Of a stretch of 64,000 bases of DNA, positions 1 to 13,500 are shown in pieces. Below the pieces are notes generated by a model. The model worked only from the letters and a program-made list of their open reading frames with translations, was not told where the DNA came from and searched no databases. The number at the start of each line of letters is the position of its first letter. The stretch's first letter is position 1. A program made the translations under genes and the position numbers. The DNA is from Aradus depressus (Eukaryota; Arthropoda; Insecta; Hemiptera; Aradidae), in NCBI GenBank assembly GCA_963662175.1, contig OY759217.1:52242108-52306107 (forward strand), in the 5' to 3' direction.

Positions 1-723
1 TACCAAGGTCTTGAACATCTCCCAGTTTGCTCTGTCAATGATCCAGCTGGGGTTCCTCTCAAACCGATTTTCTGTTCCCCGGAGTACTATTCTAATTGGA
101 TAGTGGTCGCTGTTGTGTAGCTCGTCCAGCACGTACCAGTCAAGCTGGAGGGAAAGGTTGGGCGAGGAAAAAGCCAGATCAAGTACTGAGATGGTGCCAT
201 AAGCTGGGCTGACATATGTGCCTGCTCCTGTGTTTAGTAGAATCAAGTCTGAGCCATCAGATATCCGTTTGATGGTGTTCCCACGGCTGTCTGACCTGGA
301 GGAGCCCCACATCCCATGTGAGGCATTCATATCACCCAGGATAATATAAGGTTGAGGTAGCTCTCCGATAAGGTGAGTCATCTCTGCTTCGTCTATGTTT
401 TCTGTTGGCGGAAGATAAACGTTGCAAATAGTCAGTGGAAATTTTCCATAGAATTTGATGACAACAGATTGTAGAGATGTGTTGATGTTCACTTCTTCAG
501 CTTGATAGTCTTTGGAAACACCAGTCAACACTCCACCGCAGGCTCGGTTCACATTTATTCTATCTTTTCTAAATATATTGTAATTCTTGATGTTTATTCT
601 GTCACTGATTTTTAACTTAGTTTCCTGGAGGCAGAATATGCATGGCTTATAGTCTTCCAGAAGTATTTTGAGTTCTTCAAATTGACATTTTAATCCGTTT
701 AAATTCCATTGTAGTATGGTCAT
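1..723 (-). CDS. ORF2 (partial): APE-type endonuclease domain of a Jockey-like retrotransposon
   Basis: Minus-strand frame from the ATG at 723-721, open to the window edge (about 240 codons). It starts MTILQWNLNGLK, the typical opening of LINE endonucleases. Further on are QETKL (catalytic Glu), GDMNASHGMWGSS (the D-x-N active-site block) and NSDHYPI (the SDH motif), in the expected order. The domain nicks target DNA to prime reverse transcription; the RT domain lies beyond the window. The start codon overlaps the stop of the preceding ORF as ATGA, a layout compatible with coupled termination-reinitiation. Confidence 0.88.
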   Translation of the reverse strand, partial: MTILQWNLNGLKCQFEELKILLEDYKPCIFCLQETKLKISDRINIKNYNIFRKDRINVNRACGGVLTGVSKDYQAEEVNINTSLQSVVIKFYGKFPLTICNVYLPPTENIDEAEMTHLIGELPQPYIILGDMNASHGMWGSSRSDSRGNTIKRISDGSDLILLNTGAGTYVSPAYGTISVLDLAFSSPNLSLQLDWYVLDELHNSDHYPIRIVLRGTENRFERNPSWIIDRANWEMFKTLV

Positions 724-1271
724 TTGAAATCATTAAATGTAAACTCGCTTATCTGTATATTAGCGCATACTATGTGGATACTTTTAAGAAGAGGCTGTAA
801 AATTAGTTGGGTTTGGCCTGTAATTTTTGTAGTGATTTCGACTTTTATTAGGCTGAAATAAGTGGAGTTATATGGAGCTCTACAGTGCTTAGTTATACAA
901 TTTGGCACATGTGGCAGTATGTCTATTTGGAGTAGGACCATAGAGGTTTGTATGGTACATGTACAGGTGTATTCCTTCTGACACTCCCATGTGTATGTAT
1001 AATCTGCTAGATGTCTAGTCTCATATATGTTGTACATGTCATTGGTTAAAATATACAAATAATTGGAGATGAGATAAAATGTACATATTGGTTTGAAATT
1101 TTTAAACGTTAGTATAGAGATGCAATGCCTTGTGTTATATGTTAGTAAAATTTGCATATTATCACTAGGTACAGTAAATGAAGAAATACCGCAGTATTTA
1201 AGAGAAAAGTTACAAAGGCTTTTATATAAGCGTAAAGTGTAAACTACAGACTGAAAGCTGATAAAAACCAT
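720..1271 (-). CDS. Unrecognised 183-codon ORF between ORF1 and ORF2 of the Jockey-like element
   Basis: An uninterrupted frame lies between the end of ORF1 (1285) and the start of ORF2 (723), with its TGA overlapping the ORF2 ATG by two bases. The product is rich in Cys, Tyr, Ile and Leu, with cysteines clustered around residues 95-105 (including CTCTC). I recognise no domain. In DNA this AT-rich I would expect a stop roughly every 14 codons, so 183 open codons is unlikely by chance. It could be an element-specific accessory protein, a fast-evolving gag extension, or a chance frame. Confidence 0.45.
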   Translation of the reverse strand: MVFISFQSVVYTLRLYKSLCNFSLKYCGISSFTVPSDNMQILLTYNTRHCISILTFKNFKPICTFYLISNYLYILTNDMYNIYETRHLADYTYTWECQKEYTCTCTIQTSMVLLQIDILPHVPNCITKHCRAPYNSTYFSLIKVEITTKITGQTQLILQPLLKSIHIVCANIQISEFTFNDFK

Positions 1272-1284
1272 ATATTTATGATTT

Positions 1285-2515
1285 TTATTTATCAGTCTCC
1301 ATCTTTTGGGGTACGTTCTTTTTTGATGCTTTAGTTACTATTGTGTATTGTTTGTCTTTTTCGTTTTTTCTTATAACAATCTTGGGGGTGTCAGTGGCAG
1401 GAATTTCTTCACTGCCACTTGGGATGGGGGAAGGAGGGGATGTAGCGGTAACAGTAGCAGCTACTGCTGGAGACTGTGATGGAAGGGTGGTGGGAGTAGC
1501 AGTAACAGGTACTGCAGGAGTGGGAGGGGGAGAGATAGGTGCGGGTGGTAGAGTGGGGGGTCCCCGTCGCTTTATCTCTTATCTCTTGTTTTGGGTACAT
1601 TGTTTCAAATTCAGATGGGTCTACTTGAATACTAATTTCTTTCGTATTAACACTAACTTTAGTTTCTTTTATTATATTTGCAAAGGATTTCTGAAAGGTG
1701 GTACTACTTTGCCGGTCTAACAATTTTTTTCTAGCCGAACCGTAAGGAATTTTTTCACTATCCTGTATCTTTTTTATTTCTTTTTCGTTAATGAACGTTG
1801 GGCATTGTTTATAAAAAGCATTATGAGTTCCCTTACAGTTTACACACTTAACTGGCTTATTGCATTCGACTTCCTCGTGTTTCTTCTCTCCACATTTGGC
1901 ACAAAGTGCATCTTTTTTACATGAGAAGGATGGGTGCCCAAAAGACAAGCAAGTGTAACATCTCAAGGGATTGGAAAAAAATTGTCGAACTGAAACATTA
2001 TAATAACCTACTCGTAGATGAGATGGGATTGTTGGGGTACAAAAGGTAACAATGTAATTATCTGTTTTTGTCTCCGTATTGTCTCGTTTCACTATAATCC
2101 TCTTTATGTCAATAACATTTTCACTTTTTAATTCGTATAAAATTTCCTCGGGTTCTAGAAAATCAAAATCTCGGCATCGTATTACCCCTTTACTATGATT
2201 AAGTTTTTTGTGGGGTTCAACTTTAACTTTTATTTTGTTGAATAATTCTTCAACTTGCAGTAACTTTTTTGATTGGTTACTATTTAGGGTTTCAACCAAA
2301 ATCGTACCGTCTCTAAGTTTTTTTATATTTTTCACATCCCCCGCGACTCCTACTATTGATTTATTCACAAGAAATGGTGATATATTACTCAAACTCCCTT
2401 CGCCTATACGGGAAATTATCAAAAATTTCGGTAAAAGCTGGATGTTCGAGGTTAGTGGCTCTAAAGGGGACTTGATTCTTCCACGCTTGTGCCGTTTATC
2501 CGGCGGTATGCTCAT
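1285..2515 (-). pseudogene. ORF1 (gag-like, zinc knuckles), frameshifted
   Basis: Starting at the ATG near 2515, this encodes a nucleic-acid-binding gag-like protein. Three CCHC-type zinc knuckles lie at about residues 185-245 (CYTCLSFGHPSFSC, CAKCGEKKHEEVEC, CVNCKGTHNAFYKQC). The preceding half resembles the domain found before the knuckles in Jockey/X-element gag. The annotated frame stops at 1409 after a Ser/Cys/Tyr-rich tail that looks wrong. At the run of six G on the plus strand (1555-1560) a one-base shift opens a proline/threonine-rich then lysine-rich C-terminus running to a stop at 1285-1287. A single indel in this homopolymer, real or an assembly error, is the simplest explanation. 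Confidence 0.85.
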
Positions 2516-3785
2516 TTTGTTTTTGTTTTTTCCACTTAATTAGTTTAAAATATATTAGATTGTACTCACCAAACCGAAGGTCACTAAGAACAAGAAATAA
2601 TAGGTATATAAATGTGAAAATAAAATAAATAAAGTGTGGATAGAAATAAAATAATTATTAAATTGTAGAAATCTAAAAAAAGAATACGTTAATCCTCACG
2701 AGATCTGCACTCAACCACGTCTGGACACGAACTCCCCTGACTTACGAAAAGGCCCTCGATCATAGCTTAAAGCCCAATCCGAAGGACGACGTGCTCAAAT
2801 TTATTTTTTATCTTCCCGATTAAAACATCTGAGCTAAGTGACTTGGCTAGATTTCTAAGTGGCGATCCTGAGCTCGGTAAACTCCATTCTTCAAATTTCT
2901 AGCTTTTAAACGGTTTTTTAGATTTAATATTTGTTAAAACTGATGAACAACCGGGATATCTGAATCCTACACAAAAATTGAAATAAAAGTGTTTTTCGAA
3001 AAAAAGTCGGGCTAAATACCATTCTCCAAATTTCCTGCTTTTTTTTTTAACGGTTTATAGATTTAATATTTGTTAAAACTGATAGACAGATTCAGATATA
3101 TCGGGAAAGTCCCATCTGAAGGACGACGTGCTCAAGGTTTAATGAACCTAAGTGAAATTTCAGCTACCCAGGTTTAGATACATAACATACGACTCATTAT
3201 CGAGCACCTGACATACAAAAAGGCCCTCGATCATAGCTTAAAGTCCAATCCGAGGGACGACGTGCTCAAATTTATTTTTATCTTCACGATTAAAACATCT
3301 GACCTAATTGACTTGGCTAGATTTCTAAATGGCGATCCTGAGCTCGGTTATCTCCATTCTTCAAATTTCTCGCTTTTAAACGGTTTTTAGATTTAATATT
3401 TGTTAAAACTGATGAACAACCGGGTTATCTGAATCCTACACAAAAATCGAAATAAAAATGTTTTTCGAAAAAGTCGGGCGAAATCCCATTCTTCAATTTT
3501 ACCGCTTTTTAACAGTTTTTAGATTTAATATTTGTTAAAACTGATAGACAGTTTCAGATATATCGGGAAAGTCCCATCCGAAGGACGACGTGCTCAAGGT
3601 TATTTTTAACCTAAGTGAAATTTCAGCTACCCAGGTTTAGTTACATAACATACGACTCATTATCCAGTACCTGACATACAAAAAGGCCCTCGATCATAGC
3701 TTGAAGTCCAATGCGAAGGACGACGTGCTCAAGTTATTTTTAACGTAAATGAAATTTCAACTACCCAGGTTTAGATACATAACAT

Positions 3786-6700
3786 ACGACTCATTATCGA
3801 GTACCTGACGTACGAAAAGGCCCTCGATCATAGCTTAAAGCCCAATCCGAAGGACGACGTGCTCAAATTTATTTTTATCTTCCCGATTAAAACATCTGAG
3901 CTAAGTGACTTGGCTAGATTTCTAAGTGGCGATCCTGAGCTCGGTAAACTCCATTCTTCAAATTTCTAGCTTTTAAACTGTTTTTAGATTTAATATTTGT
4001 TAAAACTGATGAACAACCGGGATATCTGAATCCTACACAAAAATTGAAATAAAAGTGTTTTTCGAAAAAAGTCGGGCTAAATACCATTCTCCAAATTTCC
4101 TGCTTTTTAACGGTTTATAGATTTAATATTTGTTAAAACTGATAGACAGATTCAGATATATCGGGAAAGTCCCATCTGAAGGACTACGTGCTCAAGGTTT
4201 AATGAACCTAAGTGAAATTTCAGCTACCCAGGTTTAGATACATAACATACGACTCATTATCGAGCACCTGACATACAAAAAGGCCCTCGATTATAGCTTA
4301 AAGTCCAATCCGAGGGACGACGTGCTCAAATTTATTTTTATCTTCACGATTAAAACATCTGACCTAATTGACTTGGCTAGATTTCTAAATGGCGATCCTG
4401 AGCTCGGTTATCTCCATTCTTCAAATTTCTCGCTTTTAAACGGTTTTTAGATTTAATATTTGTTAAAACTGATGAACAGCCGGGATATCTGAATCCTACA
4501 CAAAAATTGAAATAAAAGTGTTTTTCGAAAAAAGTCTGGCTAAATACCATTCTCCAAAATTCCTGCTTTTTAACGGTTTATAGATTTAATATTTGTTAAA
4601 ACTGATAGACAGATTCAGATATATCGGGAAAGTCCCATCTGAAGGACTACGTGCTCAAGGTTTAATGAACCTAAGTGAAATTTCAGCTACCCAGGTTTAG
4701 ATACATAACATACGACTCATTATCGAGCACCTGACATACAAAAAGGCCCTCGATTATAGCTTAAAGTCCAATCCGAGGGACGACGTGCTCAAATTTATTT
4801 TTATCTTCACGATTAAAACATCTGACCTAATTGACTTGGCTAGATTTCTAAATGGCGATCCTGAGCTCGGTTATCTCCATTCTTCATATTTCTCGCTTTT
4901 AAACGGTTTTTAGATTTAATATTTGTTAAAACTGATGAACAACCGGGTTATCTGAATCCTACACAAAAATCGAAATAAAAATGTTTTTCGAAAAAGTCGG
5001 GCGAAATCCCATTCTTCAATTTTACCGCTTTTTAACAGTTTTTAGATTTAATATTTGTTAAAACTGATAGACAGTTTCAGATATATCGGGAAAGTCCCAT
5101 CCGAAGGACGACGTGCTCAAGGTTATTTTTAACCTAAGTGAAATTTCAGCTACCCAGGTTTAGTTACATAACATACGACTCATTATCCAGTACCTGACAT
5201 ACAAAAAGGCCCTCGATCATAGCTTGAAGTCCAATGCGAAGGACGACGTGCTCAAGTTATTTTTAACGTAAATGAAATTTCAACTACCCAGGTTTAGATA
5301 CATAACATACGACTCATTATCGAGTACCTGACTTACGAAAAGGCCCTCGATCATAGCTTAAAGCCCAATCCGAAGGACGACGTGCTCAAATTTATTTTTA
5401 TCTTCCCGATTAAAACATCTGAGCTAAGTGACTTGGCTAGATTTCTAAGTGGCGATCCTGAGCTCGGTAAACTCCATTCTTCAAATTTCTAGCTTTTAAA
5501 CGGTTTTTAGATTTAATATTTGTTAAAACTGATGAACAACCGGGATATCTGAATCCTACACAAAAATTGAAATAAAAGTGTTTTTCGAAAAAAGTCGGGC
5601 TAAATACCATTCTCCAAATTTCCTGCTTTTTAACGGTTTATAGAATTAATATTTGTTAAAACTGATAGACAGATTCAGATATATCGGGAAAGTCCCATCT
5701 GAAGGACGACGTGCTCAAGGTTTAATGAACCTAAGTGAAATTTCAGCTACCCAGGTTTAGATACATAACATACGACTCATTATCGAGCACCTGACATACA
5801 AAAAGGCCCTCGATTATAGCTTAAAGTCCAATCCGAGGGACGACGTGCTCAAATTTATTTTTATCTTCACGATTAAAACATCTGACCTAATTGACTTGGC
5901 TAGATTTCTAAATGGCGATCCTGAGCTCGGTTATCTCCATTCTTCAAATTTCTCGCTTTTAAACGGTTTTTAGATTTAATATTTGTTAAAACTGATGAAC
6001 AGCCGGGATATCTGAATCCTACACAAAAATTGAAATAAAAGTGTTTTTCGAAAAAAGTCTGGCTAAATACCATTCTCCAAATTTCCTGCTTTTTAACGGT
6101 TTATAGATTTAATATTTGTTAAAACTGATAGACAGATTCAGATATATCGGGAAAGTCCCATCTGAAGGACTACATGCTCAAGGTTTAATGAACCTAAGTG
6201 AAATTTCAGCTACCCAGGTTTAGATACATAACATACGACTCATTATCGAGCACCTGACATACAAAAAGGCCCTCGATTATAGCTTAAAGTCCAATCCGAG
6301 GGACGACGTGCTCAAATTTATTTTTATCTTCACGATTAAAACATCTGACCTAATTGACTTGGCTAGATTTCTAAATGGCGATCCTGAGCTCGGTTATCTC
6401 CATTCTTCAAATTTCTCGCTTTTAAACGGTTTTTAGATTTAATATTTGTTAAAACTGATGAACAGCCGGGATATCTGAATCCTACACAAAAATTGAAATA
6501 AAAGTGTTTTTCGAAAAAAGTCTGGCTAAATACCATTCTCCAAATTTCCTGCTTTTTAACGGTTTATAGATTTAATATTTGTTAAAACTGATAGACAGAT
6601 TCAGATATATCGGGAAAGTCCCATCTGAAGGACTACGTGCTCAAGGTTTAATGAACCTAAGTGAAATTTCAGCTACCCAGGTTTAGATACATAACATACG

Positions 6701-9700
6701 ACTCATTATCGAGCACCTGACATACAAAAAGGCCCTCGATTATAGCTTAAAGTCCAATCCGAGGGACGACGTGCTCAAATTTATTTTTATCTTCACGATT
6801 AAAACATCTGACCTAATTGACTTGGCTAGATTTCTAAATGGCGATCCTGAGCTCGGTAAACTCCATTCTTCAAATTTCTAGCTTTTAAACGGTTTTTAGA
6901 TTTAATATTTGTTAAAACTGATGAACAACCGGGTTATCTGAATCCTACACAAAAATCGAAATAAAAATGTTTTTCGAAAAAGTCGGGCGAAATCCCATTC
7001 TTCAATTTTACCGCTTTTTAACAGTTTTTAGATTTAATATTTGTTAAAACTGATAGACAGTTTCAGATATATCGGGAAAGTCCCATCCGAAGGACGACGT
7101 GCTCAAGGTTATTTTTAACCTAAGTGAAATTTCAGCAACCCAGGTTTAGTTACATAACATACGACTCATTATCCAGTACCTGACATACAAAAAGGCCCTC
7201 GATCATAGCTTGAAGTCCAATCCGAAGGACGACGTGCTCAAATTTATTTTTATCTTCCCGATTAAAACATCTGAGCTAAGTGACATGGCTAGATTTCTAA
7301 GTGGCGATCCTGAGCTCGGTAAACTCCATTCTTCAAATTTCTAGCTTTTAAACGGTTTTTAGATTTAATATTTGTTAAAACTGATAGACAGTTTCAGATA
7401 TATCGGGAAAGTCCCATCCGAAGGACGACGTGCTCAAGGTTATTTTTAACCTAAGTGAAATTTCAACTACCCAGGTTTAGATACATAACATACGACTCAT
7501 GATCGAGTACCTGACATACGAAAAGGCCCTCGATCATAGCTTAAAGCCCAATCCGAAGGACGACGTGCTCAAATTTATTTTTATCTTCCCGATTAAAACA
7601 TCTGAGCTAAGTGACATGGCTAGATTTCTAAGTGGCGATCCTGAGCTCGGTAAACTCCATTCTTCAAATTTCTAGCTTTTAAACGGTTTTTAGATTTAAT
7701 ATTTGTTAAAACTGATGAACAACCGGGATATCTGAATCCTACACAAAAATTGAAATAAAAGTGTTTTTCGAAAAAAGTCGGGCTAAATACCATTCTCCAA
7801 ATTTCCTGCTTTTTAACGGTTTATAGATTTAATATTTGTTAAAACTGATAGACAGATTCAGATATATCGGGAAAGTCCAATCTGAAGGACGACGTGCTCA
7901 AGGTTTAATGAACCTAAGTGAAATTTCAGCTACCCAGGTTAAGATACATAACATACGACTCATTATCGAGCACCTGACATACAAAAAGGCCCTCGATTAT
8001 AGCTTAAAGTCCAATCCGAGGGACGACGTGCTCAAATTTATTTTTATCTTCACGATTAAAACATCTGACCTAATTGACTTGGCTAGATTTCTAAATGGCG
8101 ATCCTGAGCTCGGTTATCTCCATTCTTCAAATTTCTCGCTTTTAAACGGTTTTTAGATTTAATATTTGTTAAAACTGATGAACAGCCGGGATATCTGAAT
8201 CCTACACAAAAATTGAAATAAAAGTGTTTTTCGAAAAAAGTCTGGCTAAATACCATTCTCCAAATTTCCTGCTTTTTAACGGTTTATAGATTTAATATTT
8301 GTTAAAACTGATAAACAGATTCAGATATATCGGGAAAGTCCCATCTGAAGGACTACGTGCTCAAGGTTTAATGAACCTAAGTGAAATTTCAGCTACCCAG
8401 GTTTAGATACATAACATACGACTCATTATCGAGCACCTGACATACAAAAAGGCCCTCGATTATAGCTTAAAGTCCAATCCGAGGGACGACGTGCTCAAAT
8501 TTATTTTTATCTTCACGATTAAAACATCTGACCTAATTGACTTGGCTAGATTTCTAAATGGCGATCCTGAGCTCGGTTATCTTCATTCTTCAAATTTCTC
8601 GCTTTTAAACGGTTTTTAGATTTAATATTTGTTAAAACTGATGAACAACCGGGTTATCTGAATCCTACACAAAAATCGAAATAAAAGTGTTTTTCGAAAA
8701 AAGTCTGGCTAAATACCTTTCTCCAAATTTCCTGCTTTTTAACGGTTTATAGATTTAATATTTGTTAAAACTGATAGACAGATTCAGATATATCGGGAAA
8801 GTCCCATCTGAAGGACTACGTGCTCAAGGTTTAATGAACCTAAGTAAAATTTCAGCTACCCAGGTTTAGATACATAACATACGACTCATTATCGAGCACC
8901 TGACATACAAAAAGGCCCTCGATTATAGCTTAAAGTCCAATCCGAGGGACGACGTGCTCAAATTTATTTTTATCTTCCCGATTAAAACATCTGAGCTAAG
9001 TGACTTGGCTAGATTTCTAAGTGGCGATCCTGAGCTCGGTAAACTCCATTCTTCAAATTTCTAGCTTTTAAACGGTTTTTAGATTTAATATTTGTTAAAA
9101 CTGATGAACAACCGGGATATCTGAATCCTACACAAAAATTGAAATAAAAGTGTTTTTCGAAAAAGTCGGGCGAAATCCCATTCTTCAAATTTACCGCTTT
9201 TTAACAGTTTTTAGATTTAATATTTGTTAAAACTGATAGACAGTTTCAGATATATCGGGAAAGTCCCATCCGAAGGACGACGTGCTCAAGGTTATTTTTA
9301 ACCTAACTGAAATTTCAGCTACCCAGGTTTAGTTACATAACATACGACTCATTATCCAGTACCTGACATACAAAAAGGCCCTCGATCATAGCTTGAAGTC
9401 CAATGCGAAGGACGACGTGCTCAAGTTATTTTTAACGTAAATGAAATTTCAACTACCCAGGTTTAGATACATAACATACGTCTCATTATCGAGTACCTGA
9501 CATACGAAAAGGCCCTCGATCATAGCTTAAAGCCCAATCCGAAGGACGACGTGCTCAAATTTATTTTTATCTTCCCGATTAAAACATCTGAGCTAGGTGA
9601 CTTGGCTAGATTTCTAAATGGCGATCCTGAGCTCGGTAAACTCCATTCTTCAAATGTCTAGCTTTTAAACGGTTTTTAGATTTAATATTTGTTAAAACTG

Positions 9701-9736
9701 ATGAACAACCGGGATATCTGAATCCTACACAAAAAT
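3786..9736 (+). repeat. Higher-order block, copy 1
   Basis: Roughly 5.95 kb of the satellite is repeated almost base for base 6752 bp downstream. Private variants occur at the same offset in both copies: AACTGTTTTTAG (3976/10728), TTCATATTTCTC (4885/11637), GACTTACGAAAAGG (5332/12084), GAATTAATATTTG (5644/12396) and the 106-codon ORF (7836/14588). The left limit is where the preceding 134-bp sub-units differ; the right limit is where the sequences part at about 9737. Confidence 0.9.
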
Positions 9737-10537
9737 CGAAATAAAATTGTTTTTCGAAAAAGTCGGGCGAAATCCTATTCTTCAAATTTCTCGCTTTTTA
9801 ACAGTTTTTAGATTTAATATTTGTTAAAACTGATAGACAGTTTCAGATACATCGGGAAAGTCCCATCCGAAGGACGACGTGCTCAAGGTTATATTTACCC
9901 TAAGTGAAATTTCAGCTACCCAGGTTTAGATACGTAACATACGACTCACTACCCAGTACCTGACATACAAAAAGGCCCTTGATCATAGCTTGAAGTCCAA
10001 TGCGAAGGACGACGTGCTCAAGTTATTTTTAACGTAAATGAAATTTCAACTACCCAGGTTTAGATACATAACATACGTCTCATTATCGAGTACCTGACGT
10101 ACGAAAAGGCCCTCGATCATAGCTTAAAGTCCAATCCGAGGGACGACGTGCTCAAATTTATTTTTATCTTCACGATTAAAACATCTGACCTAATTGACTT
10201 GGCTAGATTTCTAAATGGCGATCCTGAGCTCGGTTATCTCCATTCTTCAAATTTCTCGCTTTTAAACGGTTTTTAGATTTAATATTTGTTAAAACTGATG
10301 AACAACCGGGTTATCTGAATCCTACACAAAAATAGAAATAAAAATGTTTTTCGAAAAAGTCGGGCGAAATCCCATTCTTCAAATTTACCGCTTTTTAACA
10401 GTTTTTAGATTTAATATTTGTTAAAACTGATAGACAGTTTCAGATATATCGGGAAAGTCCCATCCGAAAGACGACGTGCTCAAGGTTATTTTTAACCTAA
10501 CTGAAATTTCAGCTACCCAGGTTTAGTTACATAACAT

Positions 10538-13500
10538 ACGACTCATTATCGAGTACCTGACATACGAAAAGGCCCTCGATCATAGCTTAAAGCCCAATCC
10601 GAAGGACGACGTGCTCAAATTTATTTTTATCTTCCCGATTAAAACATCTGAGCTAAGTGACTTGGCTAGATTTCTAAGTGGCGATCCTGAGCTCGGTAAA
10701 CTCCATTCTTCAAATTTCTAGCTTTTAAACTGTTTTTAGATTTAATATTTGTTAAAACTGATGAACAACCGGGATATCTGAATCCTACACAAAAATTGAA
10801 ATAAAAGTGTTTTTCGAAAAAAGTCGGGCTAAATACCATTCTCCAAATTTCCTGCTTTTTAACGGTTTATAGATTTAATATTTGTTAAAACTGATAGACA
10901 GATTCAGATATATCGGGAAAGTCCCATCTGAAGGACTACGTGCTCAAGGTTTAATGAACCTAAGTGAAATTTCAGCTACCCAGGTTTAGATACATAACAT
11001 ACGACTCATTATCGAGCACCTGACATACAAAAAGGCCCTCGATTATAGCTTAAAGTCCAATCCGAGGGACGACGTGCTCAAATTTATTTTTATCTTCACG
11101 ATTAAAACATCTGACCTAATTGACTTGGCTAGATTTCTAAATGGCGATCCTGAGCTCGGTTATCTCCATTCTTCAAATTTCTCGCTTTTAAACGGTTTTT
11201 AGATTTAATATTTGTTAAAACTGATGAACAGCCGGGATATCTGAATCCTACACAAAAATTGAAATAAAAGTGTTTTTCGAAAAAAGTCTGGCTAAATACC
11301 ATTCTCCAAAATTCCTGCTTTTTAACGGTTTATAGATTTAATATTTGTTAAAACTGATAGACAGATTCAGATATATCGGGAAAGTCCCATCTGAAGGACT
11401 ACGTGCTCAAGGTTTAATGAACCTAAGTGAAATTTCAGCTACCCAGGTTTAGATACATAACATACGACTCATTATCGAGCACCTGACATACAAAAAGGCC
11501 CTCGATTATAGCTTAAAGTCCAATCCGAGGGACGACGTGCTCAAATTTATTTTTATCTTCACGATTAAAACATCTGACCTAATTGACTTGGCTAGATTTC
11601 TAAATGGCGATCCTGAGCTCGGTTATCTCCATTCTTCATATTTCTCGCTTTTAAACGGTTTTTAGATTTAATATTTGTTAAAACTGATGAACAACCGGGT
11701 TATCTGAATCCTACACAAAAATCGAAATAAAAATGTTTTTCGAAAAAGTCGGGCGAAATCCCATTCTTCAATTTTACCGCTTTTTAACAGTTTTTAGATT
11801 TAATATTTGTTAAAACTGATAGACAGTTTCAGATATATCGGGAAAGTCCCATCCGAAGGACGACGTGCTCAAGGTTATTTTTAACCTAAGTGAAATTTCA
11901 GCTACCCAGGTTTAGTTACATAACATACGACTCATTATCCAGTACCTGACATACAAAAAGGCCCTCGATCATAGCTTGAAGTCCAATGCGAAGGACGACG
12001 TGCTCAAGTTATTTTTAACGTAAATGAAATTTCAACTACCCAGGTTTAGATACATAACATACGACTCATTATCGAGTACCTGACTTACGAAAAGGCCCTC
12101 GATCATAGCTTAAAGCCCAATCCGAAGGACGACGTGCTCAAATTTATTTTTATCTTCCCGATTAAAACATCTGAGCTAAGTGACTTGGCTAGATTTCTAA
12201 GTGGCGATCCTGAGCTCGGTAAACTCCATTCTTCAAATTTCTAGCTTTTAAACGGTTTTTAGATTTAATATTTGTTAAAACTGATGAACAACCGGGATAT
12301 CTGAATCCTACACAAAAATTGAAATAAAAGTGTTTTTCGAAAAAAGTCGGGCTAAATACCATTCTCCAAATTTCCTGCTTTTTAACGGTTTATAGAATTA
12401 ATATTTGTTAAAACTGATAGACAGATTCAGATATATCGGGAAAGTCCCATCTGAAGGACGACGTGCTCAAGGTTTAATGAACCTAAGTGAAATTTCAGCT
12501 ACCCAGGTTTAGATACATAACATACGACTCATTATCGAGCACCTGACATACAAAAAGGCCCTCGATTATAGCTTAAAGTCCAATCCGAGGGACGACGTGC
12601 TCAAATTTATTTTTATCTTCACGATTAAAACATCTGACCTAATTGACTTGGCTAGATTTCTAAATGGCGATCCTGAGCTCGGTTATCTCCATTCTTCAAA
12701 TTTCTCGCTTTTAAACGGTTTTTAGATTTAATATTTGTTAAAACTGATGAACAGCCGGGATATCTGAATCCTACACAAAAATTGAAATAAAAGTGTTTTT
12801 CGAAAAAAGTCTGGCTAAATACCATTCTCCAAATTTCCTGCTTTTTAACGGTTTATAGATTTAATATTTGTTAAAACTGATAGACAGATTCAGATATATC
12901 GGGAAAGTCCCATCTGAAGGACTACATGCTCAAGGTTTAATGAACCTAAGTGAAATTTCAGCTACCCAGGTTTAGATACATAACATACGACTCATTATCG
13001 AGCACCTGACATACAAAAAGGCCCTCGATTATAGCTTAAAGTCCAATCCGAGGGACGACGTGCTCAAATTTATTTTTATCTTCACGATTAAAACATCTGA
13101 CCTAATTGACTTGGCTAGATTTCTAAATGGCGATCCTGAGCTCGGTTATCTCCATTCTTCAAATTTCTCGCTTTTAAACGGTTTTTAGATTTAATATTTG
13201 TTAAAACTGATGAACAGCCGGGATATCTGAATCCTACACAAAAATTGAAATAAAAGTGTTTTTCGAAAAAAGTCTGGCTAAATACCATTCTCCAAATTTC
13301 CTGCTTTTTAACGGTTTATAGATTTAATATTTGTTAAAACTGATAGACAGATTCAGATATATCGGGAAAGTCCCATCTGAAGGACTACGTGCTCAAGGTT
13401 TAATGAACCTAAGTGAAATTTCAGCTACCCAGGTTTAGATACATAACATACGACTCATTATCGAGCACCTGACATACAAAAAGGCCCTCGATTATAGCTT

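Larger units (their letters stand above)
1..2748 (-). mobile_element. Jockey-clade non-LTR retrotransposon, 5' portion
   Basis: On the minus strand the order is an AT-rich 5' leader (about 2516-2748), a gag-like ORF1 with three zinc knuckles, an extra 183-codon ORF, then the endonuclease start of ORF2, which leaves the window at base 1. ORF1 with CCHC knuckles followed by an apurinic-type endonuclease is the usual arrangement of Jockey-type LINEs. The upstream end abuts the satellite array near 2749, so the element may have inserted into the array edge. No target-site duplication can be tested because the 3' end lies outside. ORF1 carries a one-base frameshift, so this copy is probably inactive. 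Confidence 0.85.
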
